DNA from: Fischerella sp. JS2
GTDB lineage: Bacteria; Cyanobacteriota; Cyanobacteriia; Cyanobacteriales; Nostocaceae
Assembly: GCF_032393985.1 (NCBI RefSeq)
Contig: NZ_CP135918.1
Coordinates: 2,294,001 to 2,358,000 of the forward strand
DNA length: 64,000 bases
Reading direction: 5' to 3'
Position 1 is the first letter of the stretch; every line of letters starts with the position of its first letter. The notes beneath the pieces were generated by a model. That model was not told the origin of the DNA. It did not search any database and saw only the letters and a list, made by a program, of their open reading frames with translations. Of this stretch, positions 28,455-37,340 are shown piece by piece. The position numbers were made by a program, and so were the translations under genes.

Positions 28455-29486
28455 ATGACTAAAGCGACCATAGTGTCACCAAGAGGATTGAAAAAGCCAC
28501 AAATGCCAGCCTTACTTGGTCTGGTTCTGGGACTGTGTATCCTGCTAATTTGCTTGGCTTACAGTGTCACGCTAGGTGCAGCAGACATTCCTCTGGACAA
28601 GATTTTGGCATCTTTTATCGCCTTTGATGGTTCCTATGAACACTTAGTCATCCAGACAGTGAGATTACCGCGAGTGATCATCGCTATCCTTGTAGGTTCA
28701 GCCTTGGCAGTATCGGGAGGATTAATGCAAGGTTTGACACGCAACCCTTTAGCTGATCCAGGGATTTTAGGTATAGAGTCAGGAGCAGCACTGGCTGTAG
28801 TGGCAACAATTTTTGTTTTTGGCAGTTCCAGCTTGAGTGTTTTAACGATTGTGGCCTTTTTGGGTGCAGGAGTCACAGCAACGTTAGTCTACTTTCTGGG
28901 TTCTCTGGGACGGGGAGGAGCTACCCCACTGAATCTCACAGTCGCAGGTGCAGCACTCACGGCTCTAATTTCTTCTCTCACTACTTCGGTTCTGATCGTC
29001 AGTCAACGAACTTTACAAGAAATTAGATTTTGGTTAGCTGGTTCACTGGCTGGACGCGATACCAATATACTCTTGCAAGCACTACCTTTTGTCATGGTTG
29101 GATTAGTAGTTGCTTTTGCCCTTGGTAGGCAAATTACTACTATGAGTCTGGGTGAAGATGTAGCTAAAGGCTTAGGTCAAAAGACAGCTTGGGTCAAAAT
29201 GATTACTGCCATTAGCGTAGTTTTACTAGCAGGCAGTTCCGTTGCTCTTGCCGGGCCCATCGGTTTTGTTGGCTTAGTTGTTCCCCACATAGTGAAATTT
29301 TACATTAAAGCCGATTATCGTTGGATTTTACCTTATTGTGCCGTTTTAGGTGCGATTTTACTCTTGGTTGCAGACATTGCTGCGCGCCTGTTGCTCAAAC
29401 CCCAGGAGTTACCTGTAGGTGTAATGACAGCACTGATTGGCGCTCCCTTTTTTGTGTATCTGGCTAAGTCTAAGGTGAAAAAATGA
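28455..29486 (+). CDS. FecCD-family siderophore ABC transporter permease 1
   Basis: The 343-residue inner-membrane protein has about ten hydrophobic segments. Family markers are RLPRVIIAILVGSALAVSGG, GLTRNPLADPGILGIESGA, and near the end LAGPIGFVGLVVPHIVK, the cytoplasmic loop that meets the ATPase. It overlaps the second permease by four bases (ATGA), so translation is coupled. Together they form the channel that takes ferric siderophore from the lipoprotein at 20860. The ATPase gene lies beyond an IS element at 31464. Confidence 0.94.
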   Translation: MTKATIVSPRGLKKPQMPALLGLVLGLCILLICLAYSVTLGAADIPLDKILASFIAFDGSYEHLVIQTVRLPRVIIAILVGSALAVSGGLMQGLTRNPLADPGILGIESGAALAVVATIFVFGSSSLSVLTIVAFLGAGVTATLVYFLGSLGRGGATPLNLTVAGAALTALISSLTTSVLIVSQRTLQEIRFWLAGSLAGRDTNILLQALPFVMVGLVVAFALGRQITTMSLGEDVAKGLGQKTAWVKMITAISVVLLAGSSVALAGPIGFVGLVVPHIVKFYIKADYRWILPYCAVLGAILLLVADIAARLLLKPQELPVGVMTALIGAPFFVYLAKSKVKK

Positions 29487-30523
29487 AGGTTGATTGGCTA
29501 GTTATCCGTTCCCAGGCGATATCCTTCCGTATCGACCGACGCGTACCACTGGTGCTGCTATTTCTGGGATTAATCACTACAGTGGCGACGGTGATGAATT
29601 TGAGCAGGGGTGAATATCCAATCTCACCCTTGGATATCATCAAAACTTTATTGGGTATAGATACGGGAAATCCAGACTATGCCTTCGTGATTTATAACCT
29701 GCGTCTATTCCGTACTCTTGTGGCTTTGATGGTGGGAGTGGCACTGGCCATCTCTGGCACTATTTTCCAAGGTTTAACACGTAATCCTCTGGCAGATCCT
29801 GCTATTATTGGCGTCAATGCCGGAGCGAGTCTCGCGGCTGTTACAGTAATTGTACTGTTTGATGTAGCGCCAATTTATACTTTACCATTGGCAGCCTTGA
29901 TAGGTGCTTTATTGATGAGTGTTTTAATTTACTCGCTAGCTTGGAACAAAGGCAGTTCCCCGATTCTATTAATTTTGATGGGTATTGGCTTGTCTGCGAT
30001 CGCAAATGCTTTTATTAGCTTGTTGATTACCTTTGGGGATATTCATAACGTCAGTGATGCTTTGGTATGGTTAGCTGGCAGTGTCTACGGACGTACCTGG
30101 GAACAAGTATTTTCCTTCTTACCTTGGTTAATTGTTTTCCTTCCAATGGCGTTGATCCTAGCAAGGCATTTGAACGCTTTGAACTTGGGAGATGAGGTCG
30201 CCAAAGGTCTAGGTACTCGCGTGGAATGGGAACGTGGTTTACTAGTGCTAGTAGGTGCAGCCTTAGCAGGTGCAGCAGTTGCTACCGCTGGAAATATTGG
30301 TTTTGTTGGTTTAATCGCACCCCATATAGGAAGACAGTTGGTGGGTGCAAACCATCAAGGTTTGATTCCTACCTCAGCGCTGTTAGGAGGAATGATTGTT
30401 GTGATAGCAGACTTCCTGGGACGAACACTGTTTGCACCCATCGAAATACCTTGTGGGGTGGTGACTGCTGCGGTTGGCGCTCCTTATTTTCTGTATTTGT
30501 TAATTCGTAATCGTAAAAAATAA
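29483..30523 (+). CDS. FecCD-family siderophore ABC transporter permease 2
   Basis: The 346-residue partner of the preceding permease has the same markers: NLRLFRTLVALMVGVALAISG, GLTRNPLADPAIIGVNAGA and GNIGFVGLIAPHIGR. About ten transmembrane segments are predicted by eye. It begins inside the stop of the first permease gene. The IS1-family copy is inserted 57 bases after its stop, so transcription towards the ATPase may be weakened or may now come from the IS or a new promoter. Confidence 0.94.
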   Translation: MKVDWLVIRSQAISFRIDRRVPLVLLFLGLITTVATVMNLSRGEYPISPLDIIKTLLGIDTGNPDYAFVIYNLRLFRTLVALMVGVALAISGTIFQGLTRNPLADPAIIGVNAGASLAAVTVIVLFDVAPIYTLPLAALIGALLMSVLIYSLAWNKGSSPILLILMGIGLSAIANAFISLLITFGDIHNVSDALVWLAGSVYGRTWEQVFSFLPWLIVFLPMALILARHLNALNLGDEVAKGLGTRVEWERGLLVLVGAALAGAAVATAGNIGFVGLIAPHIGRQLVGANHQGLIPTSALLGGMIVVIADFLGRTLFAPIEIPCGVVTAAVGAPYFLYLLIRNRKK

Positions 30524-30572
30524 GGGACTAAGGAGAAATTAATTCATAATTCATAATTCACGCCTGATGTGA

Positions 30573-30580
30573 ATTAAAAC
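30573..30580. repeat. Target-site duplication ATTAAAAC, left copy
   Basis: It is identical to 31337-31344 and flanks IS copy 2. It differs from the duplication at copy 1, showing independent insertions. Confidence 0.8.
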
Positions 30581-30620
30581 GGCGTTGCATAATAGCGGTA
30601 TGAATTGAGGTCAATTAATC

Positions 30621-30980
30621 ATGGAATGTCCACGCTGTGGATCTTGTCATAACCGTAAGAATGGAAAGAAAAGAGGTAAACAGAATCACATTTGCTGTGA
30701 TTGTGGTCGTCAATTCATTGATGTCTATAAACCACCCAGGGGCTACTCGGATGAAATCAAACAAGAATGCCTAAAAATGTACGTCAATGGTATGGGATTT
30801 CGTGGAATTGAAAGGGTGAAAAACGTTCATCATACTACCATTATTCATTGGGTTAAACGAGTGGGTACACAATTGGCGGATACACCAAATTCAAAGGAAA
30901 TTCCGCAGGTGGGAGAACTAGATGAATTAGAAACATTTATTGGTTCAAAAAAAATAAAATCTGGTTGTGGACGGCGGTAA
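30621..30980 (+). CDS. IS1-family transposase DNA-binding part (InsA-like), copy 2
   Basis: 119 residues identical to the product of 11901-12260: Cys-rich N-terminus (CPRCGSCHNRKNGKK) and HTH (GFRGIERVKNVHHTTI). It starts 40 bases inside the element. The run of eight A at 30947-30954 is the slip site for making the fused transposase. Confidence 0.9.
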   Translation: MECPRCGSCHNRKNGKKRGKQNHICCDCGRQFIDVYKPPRGYSDEIKQECLKMYVNGMGFRGIERVKNVHHTTIIHWVKRVGTQLADTPNSKEIPQVGELDELETFIGSKKIKSGCGRR

Positions 30981-31312
30981 ATCACTTTACTCAAGGTATT
31001 CTTGCTTGGGTTTTAGGTGATCGTAGTTCGACTACTTTCCAACAGTTATGGAACATTGTCCAGTGTTGGCAGAGTTATTTTTACGTCACAGATGGATACC
31101 CTGTTTACCCTTGTTTTGTTCCTGATGGTGACCAAATTGTGAGTAAGACCTACATGACACGAGTCGAAAATGAAAACACAAGGCTTAGACATTATTTGGC
31201 TCGTCTTCATCGTAAAACTTTATGTTATTCCAAAACCGAGGAAATGCTGAGATACTCTGTTCGATTGTTATTGCACTACCTCAAATATCGTTCTGTTCCC
31301 TTACCTGCCTAA
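30965..31312 (+). CDS. IS1-family transposase catalytic part (InsB-like), copy 2
   Basis: 115 residues identical to those of 11569-11916. Reading the A8 run with a -1 slip joins the two ORFs as ...GSKKNKIWLWTAVNHF..., which is the normal IS1 sequence across this junction. The element is therefore probably still active. Confidence 0.9.
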   Translation: MWTAVNHFTQGILAWVLGDRSSTTFQQLWNIVQCWQSYFYVTDGYPVYPCFVPDGDQIVSKTYMTRVENENTRLRHYLARLHRKTLCYSKTEEMLRYSVRLLLHYLKYRSVPLPA

Positions 31313-31336
31313 AACATACCTTTATTCAGCAACGCC

Positions 31337-31344
31337 ATTAAAAC
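31337..31344. repeat. Target-site duplication ATTAAAAC, right copy
   Basis: It matches 30573-30580 exactly. Confidence 0.8.
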
Positions 31345-31370
31345 TATGGCAACAATCCTGTTTTTAAAAT

Positions 31371-31438
31371 CGAACACCGATGAACACAGATGAACACGGA
31401 TAACTTATCTGTGTTTATCGGTGTGCATCTGTGTTCGC
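31371..31438. repeat. Long hairpin built from heptamer-type repeats
   Basis: GAACACCGATGAACACAG continues into GATGAACACGGATAA and is followed by its inverted form (TTATCTGTGTTTATCGG, then CATCTGTGTTCG). The transcript would fold into a long stem just before the ATPase gene. The unit is the same family as 17206-17370. Confidence 0.65.
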
Positions 31439-31463
31439 TGATCAAATCAATTCATAATTCATA

Positions 31464-32288
31464 ATGGTTTCACTTATGAAAGGACTATCAACCAAAAGCC
31501 TGTCTTTAGCTTACGATGGTGTGCCGATTATCCGTGATTTGAATTTGGTAATTCCAAGTGGACAAATTACTGCTTTAGTTGGTGCGAATGGTTGTGGTAA
31601 ATCAACTTTGTTAAGAGGTTTAGCCAGACTCCTCAAACCCCGTGGCGGCACAGTATATCTTGATGGAGAGTCTGTTTTTAAGCTTTCCACAAAGGAAGTA
31701 GCGCAGCAGTTAGGTATTTTACCCCAAGGGCCAGTTGCACCAGAAGGGTTAACAGTAAGAAATTTGGTAGCACAAGGGCGTTATCCTTATCAAAGTTGGT
31801 TGCAGCAGTGGTCAGCAAAAGATGAAAAGATTGTACAACAGGCGCTAGAGATTACAAATTTACTAGATTTGGCAGATCGCGAACTGGACACTTTGTCTGG
31901 TGGACAAAGACAACGAGCTTGGATTGCGATGGCATTAGCCCAAGATACAGATATTTTACTTTTAGATGAACCGACTACTTTTCTAGATTTGGCGCACCAA
32001 ATAGAAGTATTGGATTTGTTATATGAGTTGCACCAAACTCAAGGACGGACTATTGTTATGGTGCTGCACGATTTAAATCATGCGTGTCGTTATGCTGATT
32101 ATTTGGTTGCTGTCAAAGATGGTCGGATTTTTACGGCTGGGGAACCAAAACTGGTAATGACTGAGGAGATGATATTAGAAGTTTTTGGGTTAGAGTGTCG
32201 TGTTGTTAATGATCCAGTGGTGGGAACACCGATGTGTGTGCCGATAGGACGTAAGGGAGCAAGGAAATTACAATCAAAATCTTCTTGA
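31464..32288 (+). CDS. Siderophore ABC transporter ATP-binding protein (FecE/FhuC type)
   Basis: The 274-residue ATPase has Walker [10 protein letters not shown], signature [17 protein letters not shown], Walker [13 protein letters not shown] and the switch His in VLHDLNHA. This is the pattern of ATPases paired with FecCD permeases, so it energises import through 28455-30523. The start could also be the Met at 31476. It is now separated from the permeases by 940 bases containing an IS and a long hairpin; before the insertion the gap would have been about 180 bases. Confidence 0.93.
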   Translation: MVSLMKGLSTKSLSLAYDGVPIIRDLNLVIPSGQITALVGANGCGKSTLLRGLARLLKPRGGTVYLDGESVFKLSTKEVAQQLGILPQGPVAPEGLTVRNLVAQGRYPYQSWLQQWSAKDEKIVQQALEITNLLDLADRELDTLSGGQRQRAWIAMALAQDTDILLLDEPTTFLDLAHQIEVLDLLYELHQTQGRTIVMVLHDLNHACRYADYLVAVKDGRIFTAGEPKLVMTEEMILEVFGLECRVVNDPVVGTPMCVPIGRKGARKLQSKSS

Positions 32289-32338
32289 AAAATCTCCCAC
32301 CACAGCTTGGTGGGGGAATATCAAACAAATTTCACAGG

Positions 32339-35227
32339 CTAATCTATCTTTGCATAGCTAATTCTCTCAAATTCCCTGAGATTTAAAATATCACTGCTAT
32401 CACTTTCCTGGCTACGACGGGCATAATGCCTGTTAAGACAAGCTTGATTATAGTCATAAATTTGCACAGCTCCCACAGATAAATTATCTTCTTCTGGTCT
32501 AGGATTTTCTTTAAAAGCATTTTCTAAATCTGGAAGCAGATTCGGAATTTTCTCTTCAATATCTGTCGGTAATTCTGCCAGATAAAGAAATGCTACAGCC
32601 CGTAATAATGCTGGCATTTTCCGGTCTATGGCACTATTCAATAATATTTTGGAAAGTTCTATATCTTTACCACCATTTTCTTCTTCATAATAATTCTTTA
32701 CTTCCTTAAAGAAATTTTTTAGGTATTTGACTGTGTCACTTGTGTAGACTTTTACTTTTTGTTCTGCCAACTCTTGGGCGACTTGATTTACCAATTTGAT
32801 AGGTGTGAGAGTCAAAGTTCTCTTATTCAATGCTAATTCCAATTCCCTGATTTTTTTTAATGAGGAAATTGAGCTATCTATGATATCGCTAAATAAGTCT
32901 CTCAGTTTACTTATTAATTTTGCGTCTAAATGTTCTTCTTCTTTAACTTTATCTAGAACATCACAGGCTCGACCAACGACACCTACCTCATACTTATCTT
33001 TATTTTCCAAAATATTGATTAGTGTCGAGATTGTTTGCATACTCAAATGATGCTTAGGCAATTTCTGAGAGGAATGTAATTGCAGAAGTAAAAATGCAAA
33101 AATTGTTCTCCGTTTATATACCTCATATTGTTTCCATTCTTCATTTTTATTTTTTAAGCTTGCACTCTCTCTTTCTAAAGTTTCTAGTAATTGCAACAGC
33201 TTACGTTCAGTTTCTTCACCGGAACACTCTCCAATGGCATACTGCAATGCGTAGGCTCGCCAGGTTTTATCATGGCTAAATTCCCCTTGGGGAGATTCCG
33301 TCAATTCCTTACATACATCTTTCAGTAATTTTCGATTCAGTTTTTCTTCTCCACTTTCTCCACCATCATCTTCAAATGGTGTCTGAAAAAATTGAAAAAT
33401 TCGGAAAAAGAATTTGGCTGTTTCATCGTAATCGGTTCTCATGAATATATCCATTAAAAACCGATAAAATTCTTTACGCGTTTCCCAGTCTAAAACCCCC
33501 GGTCTTCTAAGCAAATCTTTGATAATTAAACTCATAGATTCGGCGGTATCAAACATTCTATCCAGTTCATCTGGTGAATATTCTTCGACAAAATCTTTTA
33601 AGTCTTGATTTACTAATTCTGGTTGACGATGGATAATCGAAGTAATCAGAATTGCTCTTTTCCAAACTTCTACTCTTTTCCAAACTTTATAGTTACTACC
33701 ATTAAAAAGCCAGTATGCTAAGGAAGAACGGTTACGCAGTTCTGTTAATCTGTGAGCAGATAAATGAGTGAGATGGGGTTCATTAATAGTAAACTTATCC
33801 TTGCCATCTAATCGCATAATAAAAGGTAAGCGTTCTAACATTAAACTCGTAATACGTTTAGCACGCATTTCAGAAGTTTCACCTTCGGGTTCTACAGGCA
33901 TATTGAGTACCCATGCCTCAATTTCTGCTGTGTCGATTGGTCGCTCTTTTTCAATTATTTCTAAAGCCCATTTACTCAATTTTGACCAAATTTGATTTTT
34001 AGAAATATCAGTACCTGGGAAATAAACGGAATTTTGTAAAGATTGTCCGATACTTCTAGCCTCGGGCCATCTAATTATGTTGAGTTCTAGGCTTTGATGC
34101 TCAAGGTGGACATCAGTTGTACCCGGCATGTATCCTTCTAGAATTAGTAAGGCAGCAAGTACAAGATGTAAGGGATTACGTAAAAAATCTCCCTTTTTTA
34201 ATTCTTGATGATGAAAATTTTCAATAAATCGAATACATTGCTTGATATTAGCTTCCAAAGATTTTTGTTCTGTTTCTGTGCCTTTTTTGTCTGCTTCTGT
34301 TCCTTGTGCTAGGGAAAGATATAATCTTTGAACTAGCTCTTTTTGTTCATCACGAGTAAGAGGACTAAGTTGACAAACTATTTTATTTTTAATTTGCTTG
34401 AGTAATGAATCTTTGGGATTACGATATTTGTCTGGACGACTTGTGAGGATAAAGGCGCACTGTTCGTATTGGAGTATGAGAGTTTCTATATCTCTGAGTG
34501 CTTGGTCGCGACGTACTTCATTAGGAATTTCATCTAATGCATCTAACAAAAAAAGTACTTCACCTCTTTTACAAGCTTCTAGAAACAGTTCATCATTTAA
34601 GCCTGTACCAAAGTAGTTATGGTAATCTGCTATGGCCGCTAAAACTGGATGTCCGAAGCGCTTAACTGTTTCTTTGGCTGGTGGTTCGTTATATTGAATC
34701 AGTGGAAATATAATTGGGATTTTTGTGCCAAGTTGATATGTCTCGTCACGTTCTGCATTAAATCCTTGAGCATCAACAATCCATCTAATTAAAAAGGTTT
34801 TGCCACTACCAGCAACTCCTAATAAAACGATAGGGCCTTTTTGGGCTAACTGTGGTAAGTCTGCTAGCTTGACATTATCTATACTTAATGAGTTAGTATC
34901 ACTCAAAATTTTTACTCCCCGATCCACAAAAGCGTCTTTTGCTGATATGGATGTGGTGGCTATATGAGGCAATAATAACCAAGGAGATATACTTCCGCGA
35001 CTAATTCTTTGGAGTTGTAGAAAGAGCTTAGCCTCTTTTGTGTAAATTAATGCTTTTCCTCTTTCTGATAAATTCAAAAGCTTTTGTTGAGCAACCTCTG
35101 GAATTCTCTTTGTTTCTCCTTTTTCCCATCGACTTACTGTTTTCATTGCAACACCAAGTTGATCGGCGAGTTGCTGTTGGGTGAGTCCCAGTTGCTCGCG
35201 AATTTTAAGAATGTCACTACCTTTCAT
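32339..35227 (-). CDS. XRE-type helix-turn-helix plus NACHT NTPase (STAND protein)
   Basis: The 962-residue protein has three parts. Residues ~4-57 are an XRE HTH (IREQLGLTQQQLADQLGVAMKTVSRWEKGE). Residues ~130-400 are a NACHT NTPase with Walker A GVAGSGKT (137-144), Walker B LFLLDALDE (225-233) and sensor-like ILTSRPDKY. The remainder is Leu- and Glu-rich alpha-helical sequence, probably a repeat-type sensor. STAND NTPases with NACHT modules include bacterial antiphage NLR-like proteins and developmental regulators. Here the effector position is taken by a DNA-binding domain, so it may switch transcription on sensing a ligand. It is a single gene facing away from its neighbours, with an abrupt change of theme from the siderophore block. 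Confidence 0.85.
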   Translation of the reverse strand: MKGSDILKIREQLGLTQQQLADQLGVAMKTVSRWEKGETKRIPEVAQQKLLNLSERGKALIYTKEAKLFLQLQRISRGSISPWLLLPHIATTSISAKDAFVDRGVKILSDTNSLSIDNVKLADLPQLAQKGPIVLLGVAGSGKTFLIRWIVDAQGFNAERDETYQLGTKIPIIFPLIQYNEPPAKETVKRFGHPVLAAIADYHNYFGTGLNDELFLEACKRGEVLFLLDALDEIPNEVRRDQALRDIETLILQYEQCAFILTSRPDKYRNPKDSLLKQIKNKIVCQLSPLTRDEQKELVQRLYLSLAQGTEADKKGTETEQKSLEANIKQCIRFIENFHHQELKKGDFLRNPLHLVLAALLILEGYMPGTTDVHLEHQSLELNIIRWPEARSIGQSLQNSVYFPGTDISKNQIWSKLSKWALEIIEKERPIDTAEIEAWVLNMPVEPEGETSEMRAKRITSLMLERLPFIMRLDGKDKFTINEPHLTHLSAHRLTELRNRSSLAYWLFNGSNYKVWKRVEVWKRAILITSIIHRQPELVNQDLKDFVEEYSPDELDRMFDTAESMSLIIKDLLRRPGVLDWETRKEFYRFLMDIFMRTDYDETAKFFFRIFQFFQTPFEDDGGESGEEKLNRKLLKDVCKELTESPQGEFSHDKTWRAYALQYAIGECSGEETERKLLQLLETLERESASLKNKNEEWKQYEVYKRRTIFAFLLLQLHSSQKLPKHHLSMQTISTLINILENKDKYEVGVVGRACDVLDKVKEEEHLDAKLISKLRDLFSDIIDSSISSLKKIRELELALNKRTLTLTPIKLVNQVAQELAEQKVKVYTSDTVKYLKNFFKEVKNYYEEENGGKDIELSKILLNSAIDRKMPALLRAVAFLYLAELPTDIEEKIPNLLPDLENAFKENPRPEEDNLSVGAVQIYDYNQACLNRHYARRSQESDSSDILNLREFERISYAKID

Positions 35228-35331
35228 AATTCAAAATTGGGTAGATACAAGTTCCTTTTAGGTAACTTTCTTTTATGTTAGTTATCCTTAAGGTTGTTTT
35301 ATTTTAATAAGAAAAAATCAAATGGATGTTA

Positions 35332-36432
35332 TTAGTAACTTATGCATGGACAAGCGATCGCACTGCTCCGGACCATTTCTTGTTTATGATTGGTGGTATC
35401 CCCGAAATTACCTCCAATTAGGAATTCGCCAGTATGACTAAGAACTTGGGAATTGGGACAGATAATATCTAGGTGATATCTTGTACAGGTTGTTAACCCA
35501 AATCCCCAATGAATAACTCCATACTCAGCGCCGTACACTTCGTTCATTGCATTGTTACCTGGCCACAATTTCAGTGCGGTGTTAATCCCAAATCCCACCT
35601 CCCAAATAAATTGATAGTGAGGATCTATAGTAAATAGATGTTCTAGTGCTGATTTGGCTGCTTCTACTGATGGATGAGTAGCCTGTAATTTGGCGATCGC
35701 ACCATTCTCAACTGTGGCGATTACAGCATGTTCTTTCAGGGTTGATAGCTGTTCGTAAATGTAAGCTTGTTCTGTTCGCCTAGAAAAGTCTTTACCAGAA
35801 TGCAGAATTGGATAACCCCAAAATGCCAACTCCCCATTAATTTCTAGTCTGCATTCAGGACTAAATTTGCCATGAGTTAATGGTAAAACACTCAGTTCCC
35901 CGGATGGAACTATTTGCTGTTGACCCCAATCTAAAAATCCACCTTGCTCAAACCACTCGTATTCATCAGCCAAGTGGAAAAATTTAGCTGAAGTTTGATA
36001 GCGTTCATCGATAATATGCAAATACTCTGCTTGCTCAACAGTATCAAAAAAATGGTTGGCAAATGCCCCTTGAGCTTCTGAGTCAGTTGCTTCTATGACA
36101 CTGAGAAAATGTGCGATCGCTGCCCAAGAAGTAGGGGTAGAATTAACTGCCATAATTGCCAGTTTACGCAAACCAAGTTGCTCTGACTCTACTGCACAAA
36201 TGTAGTGTTCTGGACAAATAACTAAAATATGGGCAGGTTCTTGCGTTTGCTGAATGACCTCTGTTAAACTACCGCCAGCGTAAGTGAGAATTTGATAAGA
36301 TTTATAAGAATTCTCCTGTTCAATAGCAAAGGCATTAACCAAATCAACTTCAGTTACAAGGTAAAAGTTGCATTCTTGAGTAGAACCAAACTGAAGATAC
36401 TTGTGTGGGCGAATCGCTATTTTCTCTTCCAT
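35332..36432 (-). CDS. M29 aminopeptidase/NicX-like metalloprotein
   Basis: The 366-residue protein has no signal peptide. Its second half has the layout of M29 leucyl aminopeptidases and the related dioxygenase NicX: GQQQIVPSGELSVLP, WEVGFGINTALKLWPG, NEVYGAEYGVIHWGFG and the metal-binding style H-x-D in RYHLDII. The N-terminal half is less conserved. The reaction cannot be assigned: peptidase, ring-cleaving oxygenase or other metal enzyme. It stands alone between the NACHT gene and a 900-base gap. Confidence 0.5.
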   Translation of the reverse strand: MEEKIAIRPHKYLQFGSTQECNFYLVTEVDLVNAFAIEQENSYKSYQILTYAGGSLTEVIQQTQEPAHILVICPEHYICAVESEQLGLRKLAIMAVNSTPTSWAAIAHFLSVIEATDSEAQGAFANHFFDTVEQAEYLHIIDERYQTSAKFFHLADEYEWFEQGGFLDWGQQQIVPSGELSVLPLTHGKFSPECRLEINGELAFWGYPILHSGKDFSRRTEQAYIYEQLSTLKEHAVIATVENGAIAKLQATHPSVEAAKSALEHLFTIDPHYQFIWEVGFGINTALKLWPGNNAMNEVYGAEYGVIHWGFGLTTCTRYHLDIICPNSQVLSHTGEFLIGGNFGDTTNHKQEMVRSSAIACPCISY

Positions 36433-37340
36433 ATTGCAGCGCTCCAGTTGGTAAGACAGTTAATTATAATCACCAAAAACTAGCAACCACAGGAATTAGG
36501 CTGCAAAATAAAGCTTTTATTGGTTTTCTCTCTTGATAAGTAGAGTTATTTCAAAAGTCCAGACCTTGCACTTAGCGCTTTTATTACCACGGCCATATAA
36601 TCTCAACTTTCCTGTGTGAGTGCGAATTATATTAACTCTGAACTGAGTGCAAAATTTTGAGATGAGAAATAACCCTTGCTTGCTCAAGAGAGAAAAAAGG
36701 TTTGTGAGTGCAAGCAGACCTCGTTGGACTGGTCGTGATTTTCATTACTAAGTATTTTTCCTCAGATGGAATATACTCAGATATTTAAATCACAGTTTAG
36801 CCAAGAAGTGAGCCTGTATACTGTCCATTTGTGTTTCTTTTGATACGTTTTTTCATCTGATTTTTCCGTGCGATAAAGACAGTTTATTGTAATTGAAAGC
36901 TTATATTTATGCGGGCTTTTCAATTACTTGTCCAATATTATCCAATTAGTGTTGGACACACAATACATTGTATTAAGATTTCATCAACATAGATAAATAC
37001 TTAGGTGAAAATACTTTAATTTTCTTTGTCCGAACAAAAGTGGACATTTTTTAGACATAAAATCTTAAATGTCCAATTTTGGTTATAGCATAAGAATGCA
37101 GAAACAGAACTTTGCTGTTTATATTTCTTTGAGAGCAGCGTCTTGCAATAGCAGAAAGTGTGATTTTAAGGGGTATACAATTTCATCTACATTCTGTATA
37201 CTCCTAAACAGATTTGTACGCTAAAGCTAAAAAACCAACTATAGTTTTTGAGAAACTTTGCTTAACGTACATTTTTGTTTCTTTGCTAAAAGCACTCCTA
37301 CGCTGTTTTGCAGGCAGTAAAAGTCCAATTGAAGAAATCA
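36433..37340. other. 900-base intergenic region with GTCCAA/TTGGAC repeats
   Basis: No convincing gene. Around 36930-37085 there are inverted GTCCAA...TTGGACA elements (36931-36960), and a stretch combining TGGACATTTTTTAGACAT with TCTTAAATGTCCAA (37041-37076). These resemble the AAGACA/TGTCC words before the operon at 41372 and may bind the same regulator. Confidence 0.35.

Larger units (their letters stand above)
30581..31336 (+). mobile_element. IS1-family insertion sequence, copy 2 (756 bp)
   Basis: It is the same length as copy 1 with the same terminal repeats (GGCGTTGC...GGTATG) and identical encoded proteins, in opposite orientation. It is inserted in the siderophore importer operon between permease 2 and the ATPase gene. 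Confidence 0.92.

Noticed and set aside
11545-31336. Composite transposon made by the two IS copies
   Set aside because: Each copy has its own complete target duplication and no duplication spans the pair, so they inserted independently.
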